From assembly GCA_030323885.1 (NCBI GenBank), contig CM059190.1:83258709-83322708 (forward strand): 64,000 nucleotides of DNA. Direction: 5' to 3'. Both the position numbers and the translations under genes were made by a program. How positions within the stretch are numbered: the first letter of the stretch is position 1; every line of letters begins with the position of its first letter. This document shows, piece after piece, positions 53,350-63,960 of the stretch. Below the pieces are notes generated by a model. It was not told the DNA's origin. It saw only the letters and a list, made by a program, of their open reading frames with translations, and made no database searches. This DNA is from Branchipolynoe longqiensis (lineage: Eukaryota; Annelida; Polychaeta; Phyllodocida; Polynoidae).

Positions 53350-54083
53350 GTAAGCCGATGAAAACATCAAATTTTCAAAAACCAAAGCAATTATCAAAGG
53401 GGCCAGATATAGGTCGCTTAGACACTACCCGTACTCCGACAAATGCTCTCCAAGCATACGTTTGCCAGTTTTCAGTTTATGCAACTACATCTGTGGGGGG
53501 AGAATGCTAACATTGGTTGCTTCTGTTGTGTTTTATTTAGTCCAGCAGCACTGACACTTTTAGACAACCATATAGAGAAATAAATGTTAGAAATTGCAAT
53601 CTAAAATGATAAATATAAAGTTCAAATGTTTATTTATCATAACCAGCTACATTTTGTGTGAACAATTGATTAAATCATGTAGATTAATAGACTTTAAAAG
53701 TTGAATTGAGAGCTTTCTGTGGCTGCCATCTTGATGAACAAACTAAGCAAAGGTATGTTTGGAGAGCTTTTGATGCTGGATTCGTTTGTGTCTGAGTGAG
53801 GTATAGCCGGCGACTTTAAACATTTGTCACCACATAGGAGGGAATAGTGAATTAAATACCGATTTAATAGAGGCTGTTACTGCAGTAGCCTATAGTGTCA
53901 GAGTGTTGACATGTTTGCCAACATTAATTGTTCATGTTTGCACTTCAAATATCTTAAATTTTGCCATTTAAAATAAGAGTTACTTCAAACTAAGGTAAAG
54001 TAGATTATAACGAGCAACCTAATATATATGTATCTCAGAAAATGACAGAAACTCAAAACCGTCGGACTGGGCAACTTTATTGA
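53350..54083. mobile_element. TTAA MITE M1 split by an inverted-repeat insert
   Basis: 53356-53398 (gatgaaaacatcaaattttc) and 53816-54083 (catttgtcaccacataggag to ccgtcggactgggcaacttt) are M1 pieces. Between them ~415 bp has imperfect inverted ends: gctctccaagcatacgtttg near 53447 and its complement caaaggtatgtttggagagc at 53747-53766. The insert interior includes ctgccatcttgatgaac. From 54084 to 54469 no feature is seen. Confidence 0.65.
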
Positions 54084-54469
54084 TAACCTCAACACTCTCT
54101 CTGTATATAATTGGTTATATAAACAGAAACACTACGCAAAGCTGTGCTTGAAGAACATTTTGTCGGAGTACAGTTCCCGTCCCAGTAGCTAAGGCCTCGC
54201 CACTTAAAGTTCATTAAAATGGTAATGTCAGATGCAGTTCCGTGTTGACAGAATCTGATGACCAAGTTGACATATGTGACAGCTAGTTAGTTACCAGGCT
54301 GTCAGGTACAATTCCATTTCCTACCGAAGGTAGAGGAGGGAAAAAGGAAGGTCCAATTTGAGCAAATATCCTGTCTATAACTCAATACTTGTTCTACTAT
54401 CTCTGTGAGTTAATATGACAGTGAGTTCTAATCGTCGTGGAGCAGGTTTAACTAGCAGTCTGGGTAATA

Positions 54470-55156
54470 CCCCTGTCACACTACGACGTAATGAGCTAAC
54501 GTAAGCCTGACGTGATCACATTTGGTCATTACGTTGTCGTACGTTGGGTTACGTTATTATGATGTCATAATGATGTTAGACTGACGTCGAGCTACTTCAT
54601 GTTACGTCGTGTTACGTCGGCGCGCGTCAAGGTTTTGAACCTGTTCAAAACTTTCGACGTGACGCGAACGTAAGGGTTTACGTTCGCCGTACGTTCTGTA
54701 CACGTTCGGTGAACATCAATGACGTTAAACCGACGTTATTAAAATGTTAGTCACTACGTTCAACTACGTTCCACTATGTTGACCCACATTAAACCCAGCG
54801 GAAACATCCACGCGGCGTAATGGGAACGTCAGGATAACATCAGGATAACATCAGGATAACGTCAGGAGAACGTCAGGAGAACATCAGGAGAACGTACGTT
54901 CAACGTACTTCAACGTTTCGCCATCAGGTAACGTAGTTCTGGCGATGGAATAACGTTCATAACGTTCCGTGAACGTAAGGAAGTTGACCTCTCTCATTGA
55001 ATGACGGTATCACTACGCTTTACCGACGTTACGATCTCGTCCACTACGCTGCATCCACGTTCAACTTGTGCCCAAATTTGCATACTACGCCGAGAAGTTC
55101 AACGTTCTTCACGTTCTCCCTACGCTGACGTCATTACGTCATAGTGTGACAGGGCC
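54470..55156. mobile_element. Word-repeat MITE (keyword acgtt/acgta)
   Basis: ccctgtcacactacgacgta at the left is mirrored by tacgtcatagtgtgacaggg at the right, with ATA at 54467-54469 and 55157-55159. The interior is packed with acgtt, tacgtt, gacgtt and aacgtc on both strands, and with gtcaggataacatcaggata runs. A gttttgaacctgttcaaaac hairpin lies at 54631-54650. No coding capacity. Confidence 0.82.
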
Positions 55157-55225
55157 ATAACAAGAGCAAAGGGTATGGAACGCGGGTACCAGATTGGGAC
55201 ATATTATTGAATATTGTGTCGGTGG

Positions 55226-55545
55226 TTAAAGCGGCTGTCACACATCACCGGATTGAGCAACAGAATTTTCTAGTCCGGTGGTGTTCGGGCGTGATAAGTA
55301 TTAAAATGTATTAAAATGTGTCAAAATGTTGCAATATCGGATCAAAGGCCCCCAGACGAACAGACATGAAACGGACATCAAACGGACATGAACGAATAGC
55401 CAACGGACGATAAGCGGACTAAACGAACTCAAACCGGACAAGAACTGTAAACATCAATCCGGCGGCATCCGTTCCAAGTTTTGTCCATGTTCAAAACTTG
55501 TACCGGATCGATATCAACGGATATCAACGGATATGGAATGGATAT
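55226..55545. mobile_element. Word-repeat MITE (keyword aacgga), right end missing
   Basis: tta then aagcggctgtcacacatcac, as in the other members. The interior repeats acggacatgaaacggacatc, aacggacgat and ccgga. A tttgtccatgttcaaaactt core sits at 55480. It runs into gatatatatata without a mirror-image end. Confidence 0.65.
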
Positions 55546-55959
55546 ATATATATAATGCTTGGCGAGTTGTATATATCCAAACTGCTCTCAGAGTCGATGT
55601 TACTCACTCATGTGTGCTATCAATTCTATTCTTGATTTGACATAGGATATCCATGTACATTACGTATGCCCCTATATTTTGTCCTTAGTACCATTCAACA
55701 TGTTTATTGGGCTTCTTATTTTAAATTAGTCTTTTTTTTAATGTTTTATTCAAATTAATTTAATTAGTAAATCCCTTTTGAGCATATTTTCGTAGTCTGA
55801 CTTATGCATGTGAAACACATTCATTTAAATTATTATTATCATCTTCTTTGATGCAGGCTTGTGGTAGCCTATACAAAGCTCGTAGCTCTCAGATCTAGTG
55901 GTATGCAGCCTCGAAACACCATTAGGGGATTATCTATATATAATACCAAATGGTGGTTA
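55546..55959. other. AT-rich intronic spacer
   Basis: Nothing recognised. Confidence 0.5.
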
Positions 55960-56430
55960 AGTTTTAGGGGCGTCCTGATCACTACTCCTCTGCCAATGCA
56001 TATCATCATACTCCACTGATGCTTTGTCATGTATGGGTTATTAATAGCATGTTTTTGTGTGCCTACCATACACATTTCATATTAATTTTTATGGTTTTTA
56101 CTCAATTTGGTCACTTCCACCAGAGTGGCATCCATTTTCAGTCACGTAACCACAAGTGTTGTTAACTCCATCATTAGATAGTGCCACCGATATGGTTTAC
56201 CGCATAGTGTGGATGTACAGACAAACAGATGGATTCCACGTACAGATGGATTCCACCAGTTGGCAGCACTATGTTGAAACGGGACCATGCATGGGTCTGG
56301 AATATAGCAGTGAATGTAGATATATACACAGTCTCTGAATATAGTCAGATACCGTGAATACATAATGACACAATATTGGTTGAGGGATTGATGTGGAGCC
56401 AAGCTTTAACCTGTGTGCACCACAGGTTAA
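55960..56430 (-). mobile_element. Dispersed repeat R450 (copy 2)
   Basis: Inverted relative to 27868-28310. It ends at 56400-56437 with agctttaacctgtgtgcacc and its complement, a near-perfect 38-bp palindrome. It stops ~35 bp short of the PAS exon. Confidence 0.75.
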
Positions 56431-56469
56431 AGCTTGGATGTTATATTCACAACATTGACAGTTACTCAC

Positions 56470-56576
56470 AGGCTTTGTGGCAGGAACTGAACACACCCAG
56501 GTCCTCAGGGTGCACGAGGGCGTAGAAAGACTGACCATCCAACTCGTCGACGTCATAGCCTATGACGTCACACGTC
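56470..56576 (-). CDS. bHLH-PAS transcription factor, PAS-B middle exon
   Basis: 107 bp between acceptor cctctgtttcag and donor gtgagtaac. It reads TCDVIGYDVDELDGQSFYAL, VHPEDLGVFSSCHKA. The GY-x-x-x-EL-x-G-x-x-x-Y-x-x-x-HPED signature is the central PAS helix region as in HIF, SIM and NPAS factors. It starts with the third base of the codon begun by AA at the end of the exon at 58151 and leaves one T for the exon at 50393, so both joins keep frame. Its first ~46 bases and the acceptor are repeated upstream as an 80-bp minisatellite. Confidence 0.85.
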
Positions 56577-57028
56577 CTGAAACAGAGGTGGGAGTGTTCT
56601 ATTTGACAGACTGATCATCCAACTCATCGACGTCATAGGATATGAAGGCACACGTCCTGAAAGAGAGATGGGCCTGTTCTATGTGTCAGATTGACCATCC
56701 AACTCGTCGACGTCATAGGATATGACGTCACACGTCCTGAAAGAGAGATGGGCCTGTTCTATGTGTCAGATTGACCCTCCAACTCATCGACATCATAGGA
56801 TATGACGTCACACGTCCTGAAAGAGAGATGGGCATGTTCTATGTGTCAGATTGACCATCCAACTCGTCGACGTCATAGCCTATGACGTCACACATCCTGA
56901 AAGAGAAATGGGTATGTTCTATGTGACAGACTGACCATCCAACTCATCGACTTCACAGCCTATGACGTCACATGTCCAGAAAAAGAGGTGGGTATGTTCT
57001 ATGTGTCAGACTGACCATCCAACTCACT
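56531..57028. repeat. 80-bp minisatellite derived from an exon-intron boundary
   Basis: Six exact-period units (starts at 56531, 56611, 56691, 56771, 56851, 56931) and a partial one at 57011. Each holds tgaccatccaactcgtcgac, tatgacgtcacacgtcctga and agagatgggcctgttctat. In gene sense each is a polypyrimidine tract, an AG acceptor and the start of the PAS exon. Only the unit nearest the exon runs on into full exon sequence. Confidence 0.92.
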
Positions 57029-57184
57029 AGAATATATTTGACCAGATAATGGTTTTCAACAGACTTGAAATAAAGCTGTACAGTCCGATGAAAGCATGGC
57101 ATTATCGATGCCTGTGTTAGATCCAACATATTCAATTTACATGCCAGAGCATTCATTAGTATTAGGTGTGGCGTGGAAGCCAAC

Positions 57185-58030
57185 CTAATAGAAAATGTCA
57201 CACTCACAGCTCACACTCACAGCTCACTCTCACAGCTCACACTCACAGCTCACACTCACAGCTCACACTTACGACTCACATTCACAGCTCAAACTCACGA
57301 CTCACACTCACAGCTCACACTCACAGCTCACACTCACAGCTCACACTCACAGCTTACACTCACAGCTCACACTCACAGCCCACACTCACAGCTCACACTC
57401 ACGACTCACACTCACAGCTCACCCTCACGACTCACACCCACAGCCCACACTCACAGCTCACACTCACAGCTCACACTCACAGCTCACACTCACAGCTCAC
57501 ACTCACAGCTCATACTCACAGCTCACACTCACAGCCCACACTCACAGCCCACACTCACGACTCACACTCACAGCTCACACTCACAGCTCACACTCACAGC
57601 ACACACTCACAGCTCACACTAACAGCACACACTCACAGCACACACTCACAGCTCACACTCACAGCTCACACTCACAGCACACACTCACAGCTCACAGCTC
57701 ACACTCACAGCTCACACTCACGACTCACACTCACAGCCCACACTCACAGCTCACACACACAGCTCACACTCACAGGTCACACTCACATGTCACACTCACG
57801 ACTCACACTCACAGCTCACACTCACAGCTCACAGCTCACACTCACAGCTCACACTCACAGCTCACACTCACAGCCCACACTCACAGCTCACACTCACAGC
57901 TCACACTCACAGCTCACTCTCACGACTCACACTCACAGCCCACACTCACAGCTCACACTCACACTCACAGCTTACACTCACAGCTCACACTCACGACTCA
58001 CACTCACGACTCACACTCACAGCCCACACA
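57185..58030. repeat. 13-bp satellite (ctcacactcacag)n
   Basis: About 65 units of agctcacactcac with variants cgactcac and agcccac. A 13-bp period visits all three frames, which is why three long plus-strand frames (295, 288 and 149 aa, H/S/T/L/Q) stay open together. This is not a protein. Confidence 0.93.
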
Positions 58031-58093
58031 GTACAACAGCATACTCTGCCTGACACTCTAATCAATTACTAATACAGCATACATAACTAACAT

Positions 58094-58118
58094 ACTCATT
58101 CGGCCATCCCGTCTGGTC
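58094..58118 (-). mobile_element. SINE A head scrap
   Basis: actcattcggccatcccgtc + tggtc is the inverted head of subfamily A, only 25 bp, ending 32 bp from the exon. Confidence 0.6.
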
Positions 58119-58150
58119 AATATGTGACAATGAAAATGAAAGTATCTAAC

Positions 58151-58341
58151 TTGACGTCAAGGTGCTTGAAGCGAAGGTCAAGGCCGTGCTTGCTCCAGAA
58201 GCCTGGCGTCTTGGTTCCTCCCCCTGAATCCGCCGTCGTGGCAGTGAAAGGGCGACAGAAGGCGAACACCACGTGGTTTGAGGTGCGCAGTGACCTCACG
58301 ACCCCTGGGAATGACCTCATGTGACCCGAGCATTGCATCTT
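58151..58341 (-). CDS. bHLH-PAS transcription factor, linker/PAS-B first exon
   Basis: Acceptor ttttcctaccag precedes 58341. The exon reads KMQCSGHMRSFPG, LRTSNHVVFAFCRPF, then PGFWSKHGLDLRFKHLDVK and ends in AA before gttagata (donor). FWSKHGLDLRFKHLD is the start of PAS-B (compare the xFxxRHxxDxxFxxxD pattern of HIF/ARNT/NPAS proteins). The upstream part with NHVVFAF fits the end of PAS-A and the linker. The bHLH and most of PAS-A must lie beyond; I found no candidate exon between 58342 and 64000. The strict start could be another AG within the first 60 bases. Confidence 0.75.
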
Positions 58342-58391
58342 CTGGTAGGAAAATGGATGGACAGAGGGGGATAACTTTGAATTTACTAATA

Positions 58392-58578
58392 CAGTAAAAT
58401 CTCTCTAAATACGCCGACCATGGGACCGACTTTAAATAGTCCATTTAGGGAGGTGGTCGGTTTAGGGATTTTTTTTTATAATTACGATGGTATTGTATGG
58501 GCAATCGTTTGGGACCCAGATAAAGCGAATGAGAGAGGGGAATGGTCGATCTGTGGAGGTGGTCGGTTAGAGAGGTGT
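58392..58578. mobile_element. TA-flanked MITE, right end decayed
   Basis: cagtaaaatctctctaaata left. The interior matches the family (gtccatttagggaggtggtc). The right end reads ttagagaggtgtta and lacks actg. Confidence 0.85.
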
Positions 58579-58879
58579 TAGCTATAGACTACATCACGGT
58601 TCTAGCGGCGCGGTGCATTGTGGGATGCATCAGAGCAAAACATACCCCCCAAAAGCACATGGCACATGCTAATACACTGGATGCAGCTATGAAATGTGCT
58701 AGTTTCAGATCATCTCAGCTCTTGTTTGGAACATAGAATACCAGCTAAAAAAATAAAAAATAAAAAATAAAGATATTAATCTTTTATCCAGCAATGCATT
58801 TACATCAATATAATCAGCAGATCTTATGCCATGTGCATTTAGATTTAGAAAGATCTAGGCATTCAGGCTAGTGTTGGAG

Positions 58880-59115
58880 CCATAGCCAGAGTACTCAATG
58901 CATTGTCAATGGCAGTGAGCAATCTCCATACAGAAAAAGTAAAATATTGATAAAACCACACCACCTAGAGACAAACCGCTTGGAACACATATAGAAAACA
59001 TGTTTATCAAAAAGATTATATTAAATTGATATGGTTAGGGTTTTGGATTTCTATTAATTTTGAATAAAACTGGCGTTTTTCACTGCGCGTATAGGCAAAC
59101 TCAATGGCCGTACGA
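58880..59115. repeat. Single copy of the 17861 MITE interior unit
   Basis: tgagcaatctccatacagaa, aaaaccacaccacctagaga, gaacacatatagaaaacatg and aaaactggcgtttttcactg match the ~195-bp unit that is duplicated in 17861-18366. The outer inverted ends are absent here. Confidence 0.75.
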
Positions 59116-59189
59116 CTTTGCTTTGCTCCCAACGCCGTTTTCAGCGCATGCACAGTCGGAACCGTGATCTAGTTTATTGCAATAGCTCA

Positions 59190-59365
59190 ATTTGTTCAGT
59201 TTCAGGATAATGTGACCGAGTGGGATATCGGGTCATGGTGCCCTCCGGCCTGGTCTATAATTTACAAAGGTTGCCATTTTGTGCAGTCTGTCTCATAAAT
59301 CGGTACCCGTCCTGATAATGACCTTGGATGTTGCTAGGATACAGAGCCCCAACAAACAGCTATAC
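59190..59365 (+). mobile_element. tRNA-SINE 3' fragment
   Basis: tcaggataatgtgaccgagt, gggtcatggtgccctccggc, ttggatgttgctaggataca, ccccaacaaaca: the SINE 3' half, diverged. Confidence 0.7.
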
Positions 59366-59394
59366 AATACCAGTTGTAAGTGGGTCATGAGTAT

Positions 59395-59500
59395 GACTGG
59401 AAATGATTGGTTGATTGATTGATTCATTATTTGATTGATTGATTGATTTAATGGTTGATGATGATTTAGTGTCATATCAGCAGCAAAGGCCATATTCATG
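59395..59500 (-). mobile_element. I-like LINE tail, inverted
   Basis: (attg)n at 59407-59450, then gatttagtgtcatatcagca and aaaggccatattcatggcga: the complement of the LINE 3' end seen at 15740 and 30784. Confidence 0.7.
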
Positions 59501-59739
59501 GCGACATCGGAAGTGGAAGAAGCCAGACTTGACCTGCCTTAGTATAGATACCCGCTCCCCATGCCGCTCTAACTACCTGACCCCAGTAGTAAAGGAATAA
59601 GAATAGCAGTCAGACAAGAAACTCTATACCCAGTAATATGTGCATGCCATGTTAAGCCATACAGCAAATTAAATTGGGAATGAAGAATAGCTTCAGAGCA
59701 GCTTAAGAAGGCACGAAGAGGATATTAATTTTGATCTGA

Positions 59740-61465
59740 GATTGCACTAAATGTCTAGCGAATCACTCGAGGTGCAGAGACACACACCAGCGCAGTTGTA
59801 ATTACTAGCAAGCTTTCCATACGCATATTCAGCGCTAAACGGAGCGACCCAACTAGCCACGGTGCAACCCAACCAGCCAGGGTTGAACTCTTTTCAGCTC
59901 GTTTAAACTTGTTTCCCGTACAAAGGCTAGGGGACCAGTTGGAAACTGAGCGATAATAGATGAAAACTCCTATGCCTCTGCCTGAGCAAATGAATGCCAG
60001 GGGACCAGGCTAGACCTCCACAGAGCTAGCAGTGTAGTAAAATATTATTTGACATGTTTATTGTTCAGACATTATCACATATTTATTTATCTTTTACACA
60101 GATTAAATTGTTTGAAGCATATTTGAAATTGATCTACATTGATTTCTGTTTAAATCACACAATATCACTACTTAATGAATGGGAAACTCATCCTGCAAGG
60201 GTATGCTCGATATTACCCAGTGGGAACACATTTTTCATCCTTTCGTCGCTGTGGACCCTTCTCAAGCTTTCTCCAGACAGTGCTGAGAGATCTGCAATGG
60301 CACTAAATGCCTATCGAATCACTAGAGGTACAGACACTCACCAACACAGCTGTAATAGACCACGCCAGTTAAGCTGGAAAGTACCTGACTAGAGTAGTTC
60401 TAGATTCTTCCGACAGATGTCACAAGCTTAACTTGAGGGGTGTAATACGTGAAGAGAGCGGCCGTGAAATTCCAGAAGAAAAGTACAATATAGTAGTCTT
60501 TTTTTAATAGATATATTACAAGGATAACAGCTAGAATTCTGTTGCGATATGAATAACTGAATATAATCAAGCATTTTATTATTTTTTCCGAGCATTCTTT
60601 ACGGAGATATAGCATGTGAAAACAGAGGCAGTCGGAGAATGTACCCGACTAGAATAGTTCCAGATTCTGCCGATAGATGTCACTAGCATTACTGGCAGGG
60701 TCTATAGCCGTGTTCACATGGGAAAAGTTTACGCCGCTTTATACAAGGCGGATAATATGAACCGGACTAGTGTCGCGTTCACACGGGCAGTACTTGGGCC
60801 GGAAATCGATATCAGCGCATGAGCAAGTCCATACTAACTAGCACCAGTTTCGGTTAGTCGACGTCTGCACGAGAGAGTGTGGGTTCAACCTAGATATGTA
60901 TAGACTGAATCATATTGTTTTGGAACGGTCAAAACTTCTGCTGGGCAGTGAAAACCTTAAAATAAATCATGAAAAAAATATCTGTGCACCTCTAGCAGGT
61001 TCATAGACCAAATTATATAATATGCACTTTTGATTGACCGGAAAGTCAACAAACTAAGGTCTCGACTGCGCATGCGTGTGACGTCCTTAATCCGCCTCAA
61101 GTAAGTCAGTTGCGTTCACACGGGCGATATAAGTCGAATCATAAAATTCAGTTCATATAAACCACCTACACAAGTGGTTTATAAAATCCGAATAATATGA
61201 ATCGAATCAGCCCTAATCCGACTTAGCCTCGCGTTCACACGCAAAATGTAACCCGAACTATACAAGTCGATTTTTATGATTCGAATTAACTGCCCTGTGT
61301 GAACAGGGCTTATTATTGGCAAAGTTTCCCCAGACAGTGCTGACAGATCTGCAGTAGCAATAAAATGTCTAGTGAGTCACTGAAGGTACAGAGACACTGA
61401 CCAGCGCAGCTGTAATTACTGGCAAGCATTCCCCAGACAGTGCTGAGAGATCTGTCATTCCTCTA
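59740..61465. repeat. Scattered ~105-bp tandem repeat interrupted by other DNA
   Basis: cactaaatgtctagcgaatc with gcgcagttgtaattactagc (59747), the same block at about 60300-60358, and again at 61365-61428. The linked ccagacagtgctgagagatc occurs at 60271, 61332 and 61433. A second pair, actagagtagttctagattc (60389) and actagaatagttccagattc (60648), also repeats. An old array opened by insertions, FB-2 among them. The 112-aa frame at 60054-60392 has no motif. Confidence 0.6.
60706..61310. mobile_element. Foldback element FB-2 (copy 2)
   Basis: agccgtgttcacatggg and ccctgtgtgaacagggct ends, with TAT at 60703-60705 and 61311-61313. The interior shares ggaacggtcaaaacttctgc, gaatcgaatcagccctaatc and tcgactgcgcatgcg with the copy at 21051. 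Confidence 0.85.
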
Positions 61466-61494
61466 AGCACCCACTAAACCACCGGTGTAGATTG

Positions 61495-61808
61495 CTTGTT
61501 GGAATTGTATGTCCTGGCAACATCTAAGATCATATCAGGACGGGTACTGAATTATGACACTCATGGTGACTTTATAGTGCTGCCCCACCGAGAGACCAGG
61601 TCGCCAATACCACGACCCGATATCCCAGTCACATTATCCTGACACTGAAATAACCAGTCCTTTCCCTATCCTATTAATGCTGAACGCTAAGCTAGGAAGT
61701 GACAAGTATCAATTTTGCATGTCATTGGTTTGACTCGACCGTGAATCGAACTCCCGATCTCCCGCACGAGAAGCCTGTGCTCTACCAATTCGTCCATCGC
61801 TTCCGGAC
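61495..61808 (-). mobile_element. tRNA-SINE, subfamily B
   Basis: ttggaattgtatgtcctggc, tgactttatagtgctgcccc, then cccgatctcccgcacgagaa, ttcgtccatcgcttccgg. Inverted and nearly complete. Confidence 0.87.
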
Positions 61809-62099
61809 CCACCGGTGTAATAATAATAAAATATTTATTTCCACATGATCATTGTACATACAAGTTGATATTTATATCAGTAATGTTTGTAGAACTCATG
61901 GCTAATTTTCCAGATCCACGTGATGTCCTTTGTCTACAGCATTTTTGGGGGAAAACGGCTGATAAGTTGTATCTCTGTTAAGATCAATTGTGCGACTAAC
62001 CTTGTTTTTTAAATCAAGATCTCCGTGACTCTGTGATCAGTCGGAAATAGTCACTTTTGTTCTTTTTGGTATATTAATTGATTAAGCAGGGACAATTTA
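61809..62099. other. No recognised feature
   Basis: AT-rich. aattgattaagcagggacaa at 62085-62104 recurs as tagttgattaagcagggcaa at 50937-50956, so a short unknown repeat lies across the LINE breakpoint. Confidence 0.5.
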
Positions 62100-63960
62100 A
62101 ATCGTGGACTATTTAATCAAATGCCTTCTTGAAATCAAGGAAGACTGCGAATGTAAGATCACCCTTGTCTATGTTTGACAGAAGTTCATCCAGTAGAGAG
62201 GCCAGTGCCCCGGTGGTGGACTTATTTTTCCTGAAGCCGTTTTGCTGGTGGGTCAAATAGTTAGAGGACTCAAGGAATGTCTTAATTTGGTCATGTATTA
62301 TTTGTTCTATGATCTTGCCAGACAGCGGGAGGATCGATATTTGGCCTAGTTCGCTACAGGTTTGTGGTATGTTGACTTTAGGTATGGGCGTCAGTCTGGA
62401 TACTTTCCAGTCATCAGGGAAGATGCCTGTGCTGATTTTAGGTTATATATATGTGTAAATTCTGCACTCAGTGTTGTGATCACACTTTTTATCAAAGTGG
62501 TACTGATGTCCTTCATACCTGATGATTTGTAGATCAATATTTTGTAAGTTCTACCAAGGATTTCTGGATGGTTTCCAGGAGGTCCTTCTTTTCTTTATTT
62601 AGTTCGGCCTGGAAGGTTTTGTGTTGATCATCCTTCTGTTTGAATTTATTGGCTAGTTTCTCACCTGTATCTATGAAATAGTTATTGATTTCCTCTGCTA
62701 ATAATTCATCTGTGATTGTAATCCCAGTCTCTTCATTTGGCTTGTTTTTAGGTTTGATTTGGTTTATTTCATACCAACATTTTCTGGCATTCTGTTTATG
62801 TTTGTCTATCTGGACTTGATAATACCTTGCTTTGGCTTTCCTTACTTCACTCCTAGCCTTTCTGACCATACATTTAGCTATGAATTCATCCCCTGGATCT
62901 TTTGTTTTCTCAAACCTTTGGATAAAGTAATCTCTATCCTTTTGAAGCACTAGTAGTTTGTCATTAAGGTAACCTCCCATGGTGATTCTGGTGGTGATCT
63001 CCATTAGGGGGACAGTGTCCGTCAGCTGCATTAGTGATTGTTGTGTTTAGCATATCCCAACATAGGTTGTCGTCCCTCATATCCAGAAATTCGGTATTGT
63101 TTATTTGCTTGAGTGTGCGAGCCATTTCATTAAAATTGTAGTTCCTATAAGAGCGTCCCCAATGGGTGGTGATTCTTTTGTCATTTCTTATTTTTTTCTT
63201 CATTATTGGTTTGTGGTCGCATATGTTATAGCTAAGGACTCCAGCCTTTGTACAATGTTTGATTTTGGTAAGTGCCAGGTCTATTGGTTTGTTAGTGGTT
63301 TTAGTTACCCTGGTTGGCTGCTGGATCATTTGTTTCAACTCATGTTCAGCTGCAAATTGCTTTATTATCCCTCCCATCATAAGCCCCTTACTATTATATT
63401 CTTCATTGAAGTCGCCAATGAGGAGTATCTCATATTTATCGATATTGGCTATATTATTCAAGGAGTTACTTATTTGCCCAATTCCTTCATTTAGGTTGCC
63501 ATTTGGGGGTCTATATACGTTGCCGATGAGTATTAGTTTTGTATGGGGCCTGGTGACTACAGCCCACTGCAGCTCAATATTGTTATTTGATAGGTTATTC
63601 TCAGAATGTTTACCTGCATCAACATGGAGATCTTGCTTAAAGTAAATACCTAGTCCACCACCCAGTTTGGTCTGACCACTAAGTTGCTTTGTTTTTCTAT
63701 CAGCCCTTATAAATCGGTAACCTGGTATAGTTGTGAGTCTGTCTTCAACTGTTCTATTGAGTCATGTTTCTGATATAGTGAAGACATCAAAACCAGGCCT
63801 GGGTAGGTCGGCTCTTAGCTGGTTGATCTTATGTGTGAGGCTACGTACGTTTAGGTGGCCAATCTTGAGTCCTGGCAGGCCCTTCAGATTTGTTAAAGGA
63901 AGTGTGCCCAGATGACATGGTCCCAAGGGCCCTAGGCCACCATCAGTCTGCCCCCTTCCC
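62100..63960 (-). pseudogene. LINE (endonuclease + start of reverse transcriptase), decayed, runs off the right edge
   Basis: Read on the minus strand. Endonuclease: KIGHLNVRSLTHKINQL, FTISET-stop where SETWL is usual (TGA at 63762-63764), GNVYRPPNGN, EILLIGDFNEEYNS, NICDHKPI. Linker: VRKARSEVRKAKARYY. RT start: ISTGIFPDDWKVSRLTPIPK, QISILPLSGKIIEQIIHDQ, NGFRKNKSTTGAL and AVFLDFKKAFD near 62110. The frame shifts near 63000 and near 62530. The RT palm, YADD and the 3' end are missing: sequence after the AFD motif is unrelated. It is a different lineage from the LINE at 6801, with only general similarity. Confidence 0.85.

Noticed and set aside
57166..58061. Three long plus-strand frames of H/S/T/L/Q repeats (295, 288 and 149 aa)
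   Set aside because: They are the three readings of one 13-bp satellite; all stay open because the unit has no stop in any frame. No start context or domain.
60054..60392. 112-aa plus-strand frame
   Set aside because: No domain, overlaps scattered tandem repeat units, no splice or start support.
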